Positions 1 to 13,000 of a DNA stretch of 64,000 nucleotides are shown here, piece by piece; positions within the stretch are counted from its first letter, which is position 1; each line of letters starts with the position of its first letter. The stretch is from Panorpa germanica (taxonomy: Eukaryota; Arthropoda; Insecta; Mecoptera; Panorpidae), in the NCBI GenBank assembly GCA_963678705.1, contig OY783209.1, forward strand, positions 12,276,001 to 12,340,000. Reading direction: 5' to 3'. Position numbers and translations under genes: made by a program. Under the pieces are notes generated by a model that made no database searches, was not told the DNA's origin, and saw only the letters and a list, made by a program, of their open reading frames with translations.

Positions 1-716
1 TGATCTACAACTTTTGTCTGATCTATTTTTATGATAAAACGTACCGTTTACCGTAAAAATTGGAAAAACCATTTTTGTTTACCTTCGACCTTGAATAACT
101 ATTTTTGTAGAGGTGCGATAGGTGAGGACTTTTAGTATTTTATTTGTTATAATGTCCTTAAGGTCCGTACCAACTTTCAGCTCTATGCGAATTATAGCTA
201 ATTCAAATGTTTATTTTGACCGGGTATTAGGTTTATATATTTATGCGCTTGCTTTCCCCGTCACAAAACTTTTAAGAATTTATTTAAATATCTAATGAAT
301 GGACGGAGAAATGTCACTACGGGTCATAGAGGACTACCAGTGTCACCGATCATTACATTATCCCAACGCAAGCCATAGAGAGCTTCCCATACCACTAAAA
401 CTTGTTTGGATTCAATACACAGCATCATTTGGTCCACTTGGTTTCTATTTTCTGTTGCTCTGATACATCTAAACATCTCGCTACTACCGGAATGGTTGAT
501 GATGATGAGCCCGCATTTTCTCGTTTAGCTTTAAAATATCTAACAACTGGTTGGTTATGTTTGCCTGTTAGAAATCGAACACAATAACATCCGATGTTGA
601 AAGTAAACGCTCTTTTTTTCTCTCTCTACCTACTACTACTATATAAATTCGATAAAAGCGGACTGTACCGATAGACTTTAGACGCATAGACGCGAGTATA
701 AGCATGTAAGCAGTAC
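1..716. other. No exon recognised (intronic to aminopeptidase gene)
   Basis: This stretch follows the last recognised aminopeptidase exon on the minus strand, so it should be intron. I looked on the minus strand for the next aminopeptidase exon and did not find one. A short open minus-strand stretch around 300-590 has no family I recognise. Confidence 0.5.
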
Positions 717-1962
717 CTCTGATACTCCATTGTCAAACACGACTTGTGATGGAAGTAGAACTCTTCTCCATGGTTGAGATAGTGTTCTTATGGATTGGTA
801 AATATCCTCATATTTAAAAAGTCTGCAAAATTTTATTTTTAAATTAGTTTTCATATAATTTTTGGTAAAAATATAACTGGAAATAATATGCTTTACCTAA
901 CGCAAGGGTTTCCAGTATGGCAGGCTTCCGTTTTCAGCATTTGCAAAACAGCTGGTTCCAGTTTAGCTTCGTTAGTATATAAATTAATTAGGTCGTTAGA
1001 TATAATGGCGAATGCTTTTGGTACTGGTGTATATTTAGTTTCGTATCCTCTAATATTAAAAAGCCACGCAATTTCTGTGAGAGACGTTAGAACTATGGCA
1101 TCGCAGCCAGCGTTGTGAAGATCGTGACGAAGGTCTTCTACTTTCTGATACCATTCCTTTCCTGGGAAAATTAATCGTGTTTCAGGAAAAGAAAAAATTG
1201 TAAAAAGTGTTTCAAATAAAAATTATTACCCGCAAATTCTTGCTCGTGGACATAACCTTTCATGGCAGATGGTTTTGGTCGACTTTTCCAATTATCATCT
1301 ATGATCTCTAATTTGGCTGGAATTAAGAAAATCCTTTTCTTTCTAAGAAATTCACTCCATTTTTCCCATAAGATATGTGGGACAAGTTTTCGGAAAGCTC
1401 CAACTCGCGCCGAATCACTTAGATGTTTCTGCAATCGTTATAAAGAATTAGTAAAGCAATGTATTGATGCTAAAGACACCCCCACAGTGAGTACACGCCC
1501 ATTACCGATATCCATTCCTGGACTGTGAACGCGTCTACATCATGAGCAGAAATAATATCCCAAAAACAGGACAGTTGTTGATCAGCTTGTTCAAGATAAC
1601 GATAGTCCGTCCACAAAACAGCGTGTTCAGCGGTTACCTTTAAAAAATTTCAATATTTATATAAACATTTCAAAACTAGCTTTCAAAATCTTCATGCAAG
1701 ATACTTACTACAACGACTCCTTCACTCCCAGTGAACCCTGTTATATAGGCCCTTCTCTCATCTACGTTACTTGGGATTACACTTTGATGTTCATCGTCTG
1801 ATGTTATTATGGTTGCATTCAATTTATCGAAGGCCATCGCTTCCCGTAATAGTTTTAGTGGTTCGGGAACCACCTGGCTGGTCTTATTGAAGTTTTCGCA
1901 TTTTTGACGAAAGTATGGGGCTTTTGTAGGTTTTGAAAAACTTGTAGAAATACTCGTACATA
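717..1962 (-). CDS. Xaa-Pro aminopeptidase (aminopeptidase P family), N-terminal half, 5 exons, 3' part off window
   Basis: Five minus-strand exons, in order: 1962-1709, 1637-1506, 1428-1230, 1161-897 and 822-717. All have AG acceptors and GT donors (mostly GTAAG-type) and stay in frame across every junction. The family removes the N-terminal residue from peptides with proline in second position. Family signatures read directly are ERRAYITGFTGSEGVVV (end of exon 1709-1962), AVLWTDYRYLEQADQQL (1506-1637), a VGAFRKLVPHILWEKW stretch (1230-1428) and TEIAWLFNIRGYET (897-1161). Together these cover the creatinase N-domain and the second N-terminal domain. The last exon ends with a VLLPSQVVFDNGVSE-like stretch. 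The metal-binding M24 domain would lie beyond position 1. Odd points: the usual acidic residue after HQS is V here, and a Cys-containing N-terminal extension suggests a secreted paralogue. The first recognised exon starts in phase 1, so an upstream exon is required; the best candidate is at 52701-52731. Confidence 0.88.
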
Positions 1963-3043
1963 CTGAAAAAATATAAACTAATTAGAATATTTTGTTGAAT
2001 TCAGTTTTGTATATTTTACATAAAACATTTTATATTTTTACAACCTCTTTGTCGACTTCTTTATGTAATTATACAAACATATATCTTTTTATTTACATGC
2101 TTTTTTATTTAGCGGGTAGTATTCATGTTCTTTTTATTTGATTTATATACGTTTGTATATGTTTAGTTGTTTTTCAAACTATTCTATAGTGCGCTGTGAA
2201 GCAGCAAACAACCCTTATCATCCCTTAAGTTCATGTTACCCTGTCTCGAAATAGTTTTCAGTTCCCAGACTAATATTATACTACCAAAGTTTCCAGAGAA
2301 GTTATGGTGTCTACTAGCACTATTTTCATGAAAAGTAGTTTCGAATTATTTTATAGTAACATAACTATAGTTACTGACTGCTTAAAAAAAAGTTAAGTTT
2401 TTCTCATGAAAATTTCCTTCTAATAATTTTCATAGATTATTTCTTTTCTTTCTAGCATTAACATTTAGGAATAAGTTTGTCTCAACAGAACTTAAAAACT
2501 GGTTTAAACTTGTATTTTAATTTCTAATAGTTTGTTAATAATTTCAATCTAAAAACTAGTAGAGACAGAGGAAGCGCCGCGATTTGCATATATTTTGTGT
2601 ATTGCATTAAGTCTTCTACCCCAATCACTTCTCTTCATCAGCTTCCCTTACTGCATATTTTTATTAACACTATTTTTAATATATTTTTTATATGGATTGT
2701 ATCTGCAAATGTGGAGAGAAATTATAAGGGTAGTAAAATAGCTCGTCATATTTGACAGCCCCGAGAATGACATATAGGGTGAATTTTTATCAGGATCACA
2801 TGATAGAACCTTTAGTAAACACAAAAACAGGTTGGAATGATAGAGGGTTACAAATATTTACAGGGTTGGTAGGAACTGTATTTATATATTTAACCCTGTA
2901 AGCACAATCGTTGTATTTCTGTAATATTTGTTGAATATGTTATTATATATGTTATGTAATATCTATTTAAAATTTGAATTTCTATTTTCTGATTATTTTT
3001 TTAAGTCTGTAGACTTCATTACCGGATTATAACCGTCGTTGCA
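1963..3043. other. Non-coding AT-rich stretch
   Basis: No coding signature, terminal inverted repeat or RNA gene was seen here on either strand. Confidence 0.5.
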
Positions 3044-3708
3044 ATGGGCTTGTGTCCTATGTCTTAATTTCTATAAAAGTGTACTATATATTGATAAAGT
3101 GGGTTACTAGAACCTCAAATGTTCAATTATTTTTTAATAACTCTTTATATGTTAAGAGATATTAACAATTAAAAAAGTCATTTTGTCTCTTTAATTATTA
3201 AAGGGATTCAACGTTGTAAACATTCCAAATGCATGTGACATCACAACCACTAGTTGCTATCTCTTTTATACAAGAAAGCGTAAAAGAGATATATTCTTGA
3301 CAGAACTCTGACAAGTTTACAGGTTACCAACCTTGCAGCTCATAAATCTCTGATATATGTATTTATATATCAAAATATCAAATATTATTTAAAGCTATTT
3401 CAAGGAACAATAAAATTTCAATATTATATCTGCCGTAACAAGGTTAAATAAAATAAAAACTTATTATTCTCTGACTTGATTTGATTATTTCGACTACCAA
3501 CAGCTACAAAATATTACGTATAAAATGCATTTCACGTCATACAAATGGCCGACCATTTCTAGCGCTAAAACTATAATTCAAATTTTTAATTGCTATATCT
3601 CCGTCAATATTTAGATATTTAATAAAATAGACACGCCGATATTTATTAACATTAATTTCAATCAACAATTGAGAAATCGACCCCAAAATAATGAGGACAT
3701 AAGCCCAT
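3044..3708 (+). repeat. Inverted-repeat element, family A copy 1
   Basis: The element is bounded by ATGGGCTTGTGTCCTATG on the left and the near-inverse AGGACATAAGCCCAT on the right. The same ~0.65-kb sequence recurs inverted at 6317-6927 and direct at 55678-56380. It has no coding capacity, so it looks like a non-autonomous DNA element. No clear target duplication was found for this copy. The open frame at 3537-3824 is repeat sequence. Confidence 0.8.
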
Positions 3709-4574
3709 TGTCCTTTTTTTTGTATATTTTCAGATAGGCAACAGTTTTTGATATTTATTTGAATCTTCGAGTCACGTTTTACATTTTGCTTGACATAAAT
3801 CAATATAATATGGCGCGTAAACATTCTCTAAGATATCATATGTTTTCCGTTATTTTATGGAGTATGTTTCCCTGTCATAAGATGGGCTGGTACGCAACTA
3901 CATGTAGAGCATCTATCGTATTCGAACACGTCGGCGCATGTAGGTATTATGTCTCACGCCATACATGCTGCGTGTGGTGTACGATGATACATATTTGAAT
4001 ATATCAGTATGTATACTATTCAAACAGTGCTTGTTGATATTATACACTACCATGTACTGTATACCATATACCATATTATGTCGTCCTGTTACTTACTACA
4101 TTTTATTGTCACATTCAGTTTGTATAGATTTCTAGTTTCTCGGTTTCACTTTCGTTCAAAGTGCATACAGAATTATTTTCCAATGTATGTGCTCTTAATC
4201 CAAAAGTTGCACGTATCCACTATGTTTTACCCACGAATGCGCAGCGTGCACCCATGTGGCATGTTTTACAAGACCTTAGGCACGTAATGACGTCATAAAA
4301 TGATAATGAAAGTTAGTTTATATTGATCGGGTGCACTGTTGCAACAATACCGATGCTTGAATGACCTTGCTTCATCGATGACGTAGAAGTTCTACTACTA
4401 CATATAATAAAATATTCATCTAGCATATTTAAGAAATTATTTAAGAAATATAATACCACGACATTGTGGAATAACACGAAATGAAATATGTGTTATATAA
4501 TATGTGGATAAATTTGGAAATTGAGAATTGAAATTTGTAATATAATCAAAAAATTAAACTTCAATTTGAGAAAC
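3709..4574. other. Non-coding stretch
   Basis: Two plus-strand open frames (3759-3998 and 4009-4287) have no recognisable domain and low-complexity composition. I do not regard them as genes. Confidence 0.45.
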
Positions 4575-4945
4575 CAAGATTTCATTAACAAAAGTCAGTT
4601 AAAAGGAAGAGTTACATGTTATATGTTACAAGAAAAGATGGTTTAGAAATGAGTCCCGCAAAATTATATCAACTATAATCAGAATCAAAAGTAATCATTG
4701 TAAAACTCCAGCTCACCTGTACAAAATTAATATTAAATCCGACGATAGATGTCAATGTGATGAAGAAGGAACTTTGGATCATATTATATTTGAATGCATA
4801 AATTATAGTTTAGAAAGATCAAAATGCAATAGTGCATTATTTAAATATTTAGAAAATAAAATAAAATGTTAAATATGTATAAAAAAATGTTTGATGGTGG
4901 CTATGACGAATAAAAGTCAAGGCAAATAAATAAATAAATAAAAAA
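4575..4945 (+). mobile_element. 3' end of a non-LTR retrotransposon (LINE tail)
   Basis: In one plus frame, about 4680-4830 reads RIKSNHCKTPAHLYKI followed by a C-x-C ... DHIIFEC zinc-knuckle-like stretch. This is the C-terminal end typical of insect non-LTR polymerases. It is followed by a short 3' UTR and a tandem TAAA-type tail (about 4925-4945). The 5' part of the element is missing. The order of features fits a 5'-truncated insertion in plus orientation. Confidence 0.65.
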
Positions 4946-6097
4946 ACATATTTAACAATTACCTATGAATTAGAATTCTCTTTTGCAATCTCCGATAAGG
5001 ATTTTGTTATAATTGATGCAAACTGGTGTTGTCTTATCTTAGAAAACAAACTCAGCTAAATTCAACATTCATTAAAACAATTTCATGTAATACCAGTTAC
5101 AAGAAACCCATGATAACTGAAACATATTTTTTCAGTAACATTACAAAACGTATCGATGCTATTTTGCTGCTATCCTAATAAATATTTGTCTACTTTTGCC
5201 GTTGTCTTTCTGAGATAATTTTAAATGATATATAATCTTGAGAACCAACCTCCTGTAACTTATGTCTTCCTGATATTAATTATATTACGGGAGGAACAGC
5301 GCTATCTGCGGAACAAGTACCAACCAACTAGTTGTAACTGCTAGAGGAGACTGTTGCCATGAGTTCACATAACACGGAATAATTATTTATGGTTACAAAA
5401 TATGTGTTCCTGATAAATAGACCACGTGCTTATTTCACATTCTCGTGCTCGTGGCTTTGTTTATTTATTTCTTTCTCTATATAAACACGAGATATGTAAC
5501 GTGGGGAACTCTCAACTAAATGGAAAATAAAGGAAAAAGAGAACATCATGCCATCTGGAGGACGCAATTTATTCTAGTATTACAAGTCTTGTAATCTCAG
5601 GACTACCCTATCGAGACCTTGTAAGAACACTTAAATGGACTACAAAAGTAATCGGATCTGTCGCCGTCGCTCGGTGTACTATTTCCTCCTGTGTGAGATG
5701 AACACAATCTGTACCCAGTGCCACCAGGAAAACATAAAGTATAAATGTTCTTGAGGAAGGGATCGCATCGTTCTCCCCAGTTTCAAGCAAGACCCTTCTT
5801 GTATTTGTACATATTACGAGCTGCATTGCCGCGTGTTTAGTTCTGTGATGGGCACGGTCATCAGGATACCATGAAGAGAGAATGCATGGGGATGAACCAG
5901 AGTTATATGGAACAAGGGCTTGGAGGGAATCTACTTTTATTATACGTGGAAGGGGTGATTTAAAATATTAATAAGTATATGTATACCTTGCGTACTAGTT
6001 AAAATCGAAATTTAAAAAATTGGATCTATTTATTTATTAATTACTTTAGACTTTCTTTGAATTAATAAAATAATTATTTTCGTCAGTGATAGGGCTC
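4946..6097. other. Non-coding stretch
   Basis: No gene recognised. The minus-strand open frame 5608-5826 has no family features. Confidence 0.45.
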
Positions 6098-6123
6098 AGC
6101 ATCGGAAATAGGCTGACGTTAAA
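6098..6123 (+). repeat. Recurring retroposon-tail motif
   Basis: AGCATCGGAAATAGGCTGAC followed by GTTAAATAAA. Close relatives occur at 36643-36668, 38439-38464, about 40073-40092 and, weaker, about 12631-12647. Most are followed by A-rich sequence, which suggests a shared 3' tail of a SINE or LINE family. No body could be delimited. Confidence 0.4.
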
Positions 6124-6316
6124 TAAATTAAACATAAAAAGGAACATAAGGTATAGATGTTAAGCTATTTTTTGTTTGCTGAATTTAGTTTCTGAAAATC
6201 TTGTCTTGTTTCTGAAAATGGTGAACTGTAATGGATACCTTTCTTGGGGGTGTTTCCATGTTTTCTAGACCAGGAACGGTTAACCCCGTTTTACGTCACG
6301 GATATCATTTCTTTAT

Positions 6317-6927
6317 TGGGCTTGTGTCCTCATTTTTTAGTGGTCGTTTTTTCAATTGTTGATTGAAATTGATGTTAATGAATGTGTATTGGCGTGTCTA
6401 TTTTATTAAATATCTAAATATTGACGGAGATATAGCAATTAAAAGTTTAAATTGTAGTTTTAGCGCTAGAAATGGTCGGCCACATTTGTATGACGTGAAA
6501 TTATATGTTGATTAGGTCAGTGCTGTGGTAATGTTCTGTAGCTGCTGGTAGTCAAATAATCAAGTCAAATCAAAGAATAATAAGTTTTTATTTTATTTAA
6601 CCCTGCTAAGGCAGACATAATATTGGAATTTTATTGTTCCTCGAAATAGCTGTAAATAATATTTGATATATAAATACATATAACAGAGATTTATGACCTG
6701 TACGGTTGGTAGCCTTACACAAGGATTGTGATGTCACATGCACTTGGAATGTGTACAACGTTGAATACCTTTAATAATTAAAGAGACAAAATGACTTTTT
6801 TAATTGTTAATATCTCTTAACATATAAGGAGTTATTAAAAAATAATTGAACATTTGAGGTTCTAGTAACCCACTTTATCAATATATAGTACACTGTTATA
6901 GAAATTAAGACATAGGACACAAGCCCA
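6317..6927 (-). repeat. Inverted-repeat element, family A copy 2 (inverted)
   Basis: Reverse-orientation copy of the 3044-3708 element. Its ends read TGGGCTTGTGTCCTC and GGACACAAGCCCA. The flanks carry TTAT on both sides (6313-6316 and 6928-6931), a possible 4-bp duplication. It is shorter than the other copies by internal deletions. Confidence 0.8.
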
Positions 6928-7676
6928 TTATTAATTGTAACAAGCTAGCAGATATATTATTTAAAAAATCAACTTCATTTTATATCTTGTACAAATTTGT
7001 ACGTAATTTGTTTAATTAGTAATTTTATGTACAGCGTTGACTGCTTTTGTATTAATTTATTCTTAGTTCGTCATTCAATAGAATAACAAAGTATGCATCT
7101 ATTTGATTATGCACTCCTCATAGAATTTGGACGAGCAGCTGCTTTTGATATTTGATGTTTGGTTTGACACACTCTGCGCTAGTGGTACCATATTGATCGA
7201 ACTCTAGCAACAAGAGCCACCGCGTGTGGTGCCGTGGTATTTATGTTACAACGTACAACGTATGACTTCTATTCATGGAGAATGGTAGTTTCTGCTGCCC
7301 TAATTCAAATTTGACGTCACGTTTTCAGTTCACACGTTTGTTATCTTAAAGAATACGCTAGGTCATACGGCAAGTCATACGCTATAGTCAAAATACACAT
7401 ACAGCCCACCATACTCCCTCTACGTACTTATTTGATAAGTATAATAATTTATATTATCTAATTGCGATTCATAAATAGTATCGTCAAGATTACTACACGT
7501 TATACTTACTATTTTATGTAAACTTTTTAGGATTATCTCCTTTACTTGGATAAGAAAAAAATAAGACATCTACATATCCAAGGAACTATTATACATCATT
7601 ATACTAATGTTATACTGTTGTATATCTTTTTAACACATGTCCGTCTCACTAACAAATAAATAACTGACTTTACATA
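6928..7676. other. Non-coding stretch
   Basis: No coding or repeat structure recognised. Confidence 0.4.
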
Positions 7677-7919
7677 GGGGTCTTTTAACAAGAGCGGTTA
7701 TTTTATGGATGTTTCAACAAGAGTGGTCATTTTAAAACAATAGAGAACGAAATATTTTTGTGAAAAATGATAATATTTTTATTTTAATCTAAAGTACAAA
7801 CGCTGAGGTTAGTAATGAAACATCTAGTCAATGTCACAGAAATATTGTCGTTTTTTTTATTAATTTAAAATTACCGGTCTTGTTGTAACCTCCATAAAAT
7901 GACCGCTATTAAAATACCC
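7677..7919. mobile_element. MITE with ~60-bp inverted repeats and TA duplication
   Basis: The left arm GGGGTCTTTTAACAAGAGCG... matches the reverse complement of the right arm ...CGCTATTAAAATACCC over about 60 bp. The repeated core AGCGGTTATTTTATGG is clear in both. TA dinucleotides flank the element (7675-7676 and 7920-7921). At 243 bp with no coding sequence, it fits a Tc1/mariner-type MITE. Confidence 0.75.
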
Positions 7920-9239
7920 TATACATGTGACTGTATATATAATATAGCATGCATGTTTACAAAAAAAATGTCAGTTTATGATTTCTTGATACATATATTT
8001 TTTTAAACGTTAACCCTTTACAAAGAAAGTAGTTAAAAAAAATTGTCACTTATCAAAGTTGCAAGTTCTGTAATAATAAATAATACGTTCTTGTAAGAAA
8101 GTATAACAAAAACAAATGATTTATTGTCGTAAGAAGTGCAACAATAACAGCGAAACTAATGCGCTATGAGGAGTCTATATAAACTTAAAGTTATCAAGAG
8201 CTCATAAACCAAAACTACATTTTAAAAACATTTATAAAAAACTCTTTCAATCATACATTGCATATAAATCATAAACTAACATAATACAAACATCATATGC
8301 ATAAATATTATATTCTGCAGTTAGATAATAAACTGTAACGTATGTGTAAGGATAGTATTATATAAAATCAGAGAGTATGTCGGAAAATAAAATGGAAAGG
8401 GTTAAAAATAAGTAGCGTAATGGAAGTTCACAGGGTACCAGTAAAAAAGAGCGTAAGTTTAAGTCGAAAAAACTAAGTACTTTCGTGTATATGTGTCAAG
8501 TACACCCAGTATGTGAGAGTGTTAGTCTCTGATGTGTATGCTACATGTCTGTACATGTGAACGTGACGTAATAAGACCTGCATAATTTACATTCATAATA
8601 GTATTAGGGGAGCAAGATACGAAGAAATTTTAGGACAGAAATTTGGATGAAATTTAGGGAAAGGGTTTGTTGAACTATGCTGTAACTAAACTATTTAAAT
8701 TAGATGCATAAACCTTATGTACTAAAAAGCCCTGTAGCTATTAATAATAATTTGAACCGTGTTGTAAAACTAAGCGATGACTATGCAATTTTTTTATTTA
8801 AAATTATTATTTTATTTTTACTTACTAATTACATTACAATAACTTTAATTAATTATAAATAACATTAAACATTTCATATAACCAATGAATAATTACATTT
8901 CAAAATTGTGCAAATTATATATTAGTATTTTTAACAATTTATTATATTATAATTTCAATTAATTAAGTAAAAATAATAATTGTTAACAAATATAAAATTT
9001 CGTAATAGATTTTTCATATTTAAAATGATGACCTTCATATTGCGAATATTGACTATTCGGGAAGGGTTAAAGACCGAGCCCTTGATTTTAGGCACTAGGT
9101 CAAATCTACTAGGGTATCATAAAAGCTCCATCGTCTGTAGGGCTCGAGACCCTACACGCACATACGTACGTCAAAGGTTTGTACCAGTATACTATATACA
9201 TCTATAGGGTTTATTTTGTGTATTAGGTTGTGTGGAGTT
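7920..9239. other. Non-coding AT-rich stretch
   Basis: Nothing recognisable on either strand. The open frame 8980-9207 lacks domain features. Confidence 0.4.
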
Positions 9240-10012
9240 TATTTGTTTAGAGTGTGGTGGAAGCATTGGGAAAGAATGGGATTATCAGAAAAGCGGGAAA
9301 TATATTTTATACAGTAAGAAGAAATCTAAATAGAATAAAGATGAAAGGATTCCATGTACCGTTAGTGTGGATTCCTGCTCACAAAGGAATCACAGGAAAT
9401 GAAAAAGCAAACGACGCCGCACAACAAGCAGCTAGAACAGTAGCAAGTGGAGAAATTCAATATGAAGTGGACTTATTGGCAAAGAGCAAAAATGAAGTGA
9501 AAGAGAAGTGCCACTTCATTTTTGTATGTGGGTATGTGGAATAATTCAGAGAAAGGAAGAAAATTTTTCAGTTTACAGTCTTCGGTGTGCGGAACTCGTT
9601 TGTGGTGGAAAACCCAAGGTCCGAGATAAGTGATAACATTATCTCGAGACTGAGGCTAGACCATACAGGGGCATTGGCACATCTGAAAAGAAATCACTTT
9701 GTAGAAGAAGATATGTGCAATTGTGGAGAAGGGGTAGCAGATCCAAAACATTTGATCTTCCAATGTACAGAGTTTTGGTGAAAAATGGAGTGGTGTTACC
9801 AACGAGTATGGAGGAAATACTAAAATATCCGAGGTGGCCAGTATGCTTAGTCATAGACAAGTAATGGCATAAAGCGGGGTTAAAAATTTAGCTAGTAATA
9901 ATAATAATGAAATGTAAATAGATAAAATGTAAATAAAATGAAGTAAGAAAGGCGAAAAAAGGACCGTGGTCCTAAGAAGCTCGTGAAGTATTAATAAAAA
10001 AAAAATTGTTTA
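9240..10012 (+). pseudogene. Non-LTR retrotransposon 3' fragment with RNase H domain, frameshifted
   Basis: Plus-strand frame 9254-9544 carries the C-terminal part of an RNase HI domain: VPLVWIPAHKGITGNEKAND, with the conserved His and last Asp of the active site. The frame then shifts. A second stretch at 9587-9781 contains SRLRLDHTGALAHLK and the terminal zinc-knuckle-like CNCGEG...HLIFQC. A 3' UTR ends in an A-rich tail near 10012. This layout is found at the 3' end of insect LINEs that encode their own RNase H. The reverse transcriptase is absent, so this is a 5'-truncated, decayed copy. Confidence 0.85.
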
Positions 10013-13000
10013 GAATCAGATTTATAAAGATAGGTCACAAAACGTTGTATATTAGATAATATTGTTTACGCAATAAAATTAATTTCCATTAAGAATAACA
10101 AATAATTTTTACATGTTTAATTTTCACTTCATCAAATGTATTTATTCTATTATATAGACTGTACTCAATCTAATCTAATCTTCACTATTTTTCGAATCGA
10201 ATCTATTCCCAATGCAGCATCTGTCGTTTGTGTTAGATACTGATATTGAGTATTCCACGGGTTTTCTGGATATATACACATTTTACGGGAAATGGAGATC
10301 CTACAGTTTCAAATTGTATGTTTCCCTGATCGTTTCCAATATGCGCTTCCTAAAACAGATTGGAAAACGTTCGGCTTCGATAATCGAAGGGTGCTTCCAA
10401 TAGTGAACTGATATCGGTTCGGGGTGAATGACCTAGTCATCCAGGAATCTATAGATTCAGCAGATTCCCAATCCCAAGCAGAATGGGAACAATAATGGAA
10501 AGGGTGTACAATATTTCCCATTAAATGTTTATAATATTAAATATAAAAAAATTACAACACCCCCTGCATCAATGTCTTCAATGTCATATGTACTTGAAGG
10601 ATTATAAACAAGGTACAGGAGGCGTATCAAGTCATGAAAGACTTGCAAAATAAACATCATTTCATTACACCAAAAATCATAAAATATACTAATTGTATAA
10701 AACTGTAAGTCAGAACCGTGACCCTTGTAACCTATGTAGCAAATCCCACGCTGATTCAAAAAATCACTTAACACTTGACTAAGGGTTCTCTACCCTTAGT
10801 ATAATATTAGTATATATACAGTTCCTAGAGATCTGTAAAAGTATAAATGTCAATCGAGATCATTTTTACTTTCACTTGCCTTGAGCAATCTATGATAACG
10901 CCACAATAGCTGCAAGTGTTATCTTGATTCAGTAATATTCATCAATTTATATCGCATACTATTGACAACAAGAAAAACAAACGAAATAAGTAAAATTAAG
11001 ATTAACAAAAGTGTATTAAATTAATCAAATAATCTTATTGTTTTACATACATAATTAATAATCAATACAAACAAGGAACAAGAGTAACTTAGCATTAGAA
11101 TTTTTCAATAAAATACAGTTTTTTTTTAATTATATGTTTTATTCCAATCATCTAATAATTAAAATAAAAATAAAAATCGTAAATAAAATGCAACTACAAC
11201 ATAAATTAATCATGACTGTGTGATTATGTTTATATCAAGGACTAGTGTTAATATAAACAAATAGTAACAACCTTTAAACAACGATCACGACTTATAAATT
11301 AATGAGCAAATTAAACTATCAAATATAAATTCGTTAATATGTTCGGTTCCCTGAAAATATACATTAACTCATGGTCAAGAAAAAAAGACCACTCCCTGTA
11401 CTAATTATCATGTTTAAACAATAATTACGCATATTGCCATATTCTACATTATTCTTGCTACTAAATAATAATATGTTACTTATACTATGATACTAATACT
11501 GGATACTAATACTAGATACTAATAGGTGGCATGATATTAAATATGCAGACATATTATAAAGTTGCGTGGCTTTAAATGTATATTATTATTTTTATTTGAA
11601 CAATGGCACTGAAATATCCTTTCATAGTAGCTGAAAATTACAGATCCACTATTGAAAGATGTAAGGACTTTAACAATGTAAGGAGTATGCAACCCTGGCA
11701 ATTCCCTCGTCTCTACTACATGGACTATCTTGCTCTTAACATATTCTTATATGTTGATTATATTCCAATACAAATACACTACCCTTAACAAACACAGAAT
11801 GTACTCGTATTTCTCACAGCATCCCAAAGGGCTGATTGAACAAGTGTAGGAAAATATCGTAATGGAATATGCTACCCTTGTAGCAATGGAGGTCAACCCT
11901 CGCGGACACGCCTACGCATGCATGTGTGTGCGTACGTACGCACGTACCTTTATCGCACCATACCTTTTTCATCCCATCCCTTGCAAAGGGATCACAGGGT
12001 TCATCCTGTATTATGCGTGCCTAGTATTTTGCTCCATTTCTATCTGATGTCTTAAATTTTTATTTTTTATTATTTATTCAAATCCGTATTTTGTGGCTTC
12101 TTGTTTAATGATAATTGGTGTAGAAAGAGATGCTAGATGTTGCTTCTATTTCATTTATAGAATATTTTTGAATAATTCAAGTATTAGGAATTCAGGGAAC
12201 AGAACAGGTTCCAACGCTTTTGTATGTTTATTTATAATGTAACCAGCGTTTACCTCGTGGCAAAGCGACGTCTGTTTTATGTATATATTTATAAATTGAA
12301 ATATTTATCCTAAAGTATAATTATGAACAGGTGTTCAATATTAAAAATATTTCTTTGATTTCATTTATAAAATATTTTTTTTTATTACAGATTTCTTACC
12401 GGGATTTGCACCGTTCTTGTTCCTGTAGAAGAGAATTCAATTTAACAATTGATTATTGTGCAAGTGTCGCTTGTGCATAGACTTTGTGCTGTGTTAGTGT
12501 AAAAGTGTGTGTGTAGTGTTTAGTGTAAGTGTTTGTGTAGTTAAGTGTTTGTGCAATGTTTGGTGAAAGTGAGTTGTTAAACTATTTAAATCAGGAAGGA
12601 TATGGCAGTTCCTGACCTCGCAGAAAACATCGGACCTAGGACGTAATTGAAGAGGTAACCTCCTAATTATCAATTTCTTGCTTTTACCATTTCATTGAAC
12701 TTTTGAAATATCCTATTTATTTTACTATATCAACTTTACAGTTGTATCATACTGGTACATATTACGATATTACAATACACTAAATATAATACCACCCCAT
12801 TACTGTATATTATACAGTATTTCCATTTCTCCCTTAAGCGTTTCATTAAGATTTGTCATCACTGCTCTCTTGATACAATAAACCTTCGACATGCTGTTAC
12901 CACGTGGTCGTCATCCCTACGGCCTATAATAAAAATAAACCCCTATAGGTGTAACCTTGAAAATATAACAGAGTTGTGACGACATTGAGAAAAGCGCGCC

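Noticed and set aside
1-716. Next aminopeptidase exon (start of M24 region)
   Set aside because: Looked for the expected conserved motif on the minus strand after 717 and found none; it must lie outside the window.
1171-1528. Plus-strand open frame 1262-1528 over the aminopeptidase
   Set aside because: Shadow of the real minus-strand exons, which carry the family motifs.
3044-6927. Family A copies as one large composite transposon with inverted ends
   Set aside because: Each copy has its own terminal repeats and a relative stands alone at 55678-56380; no shared outer duplication.
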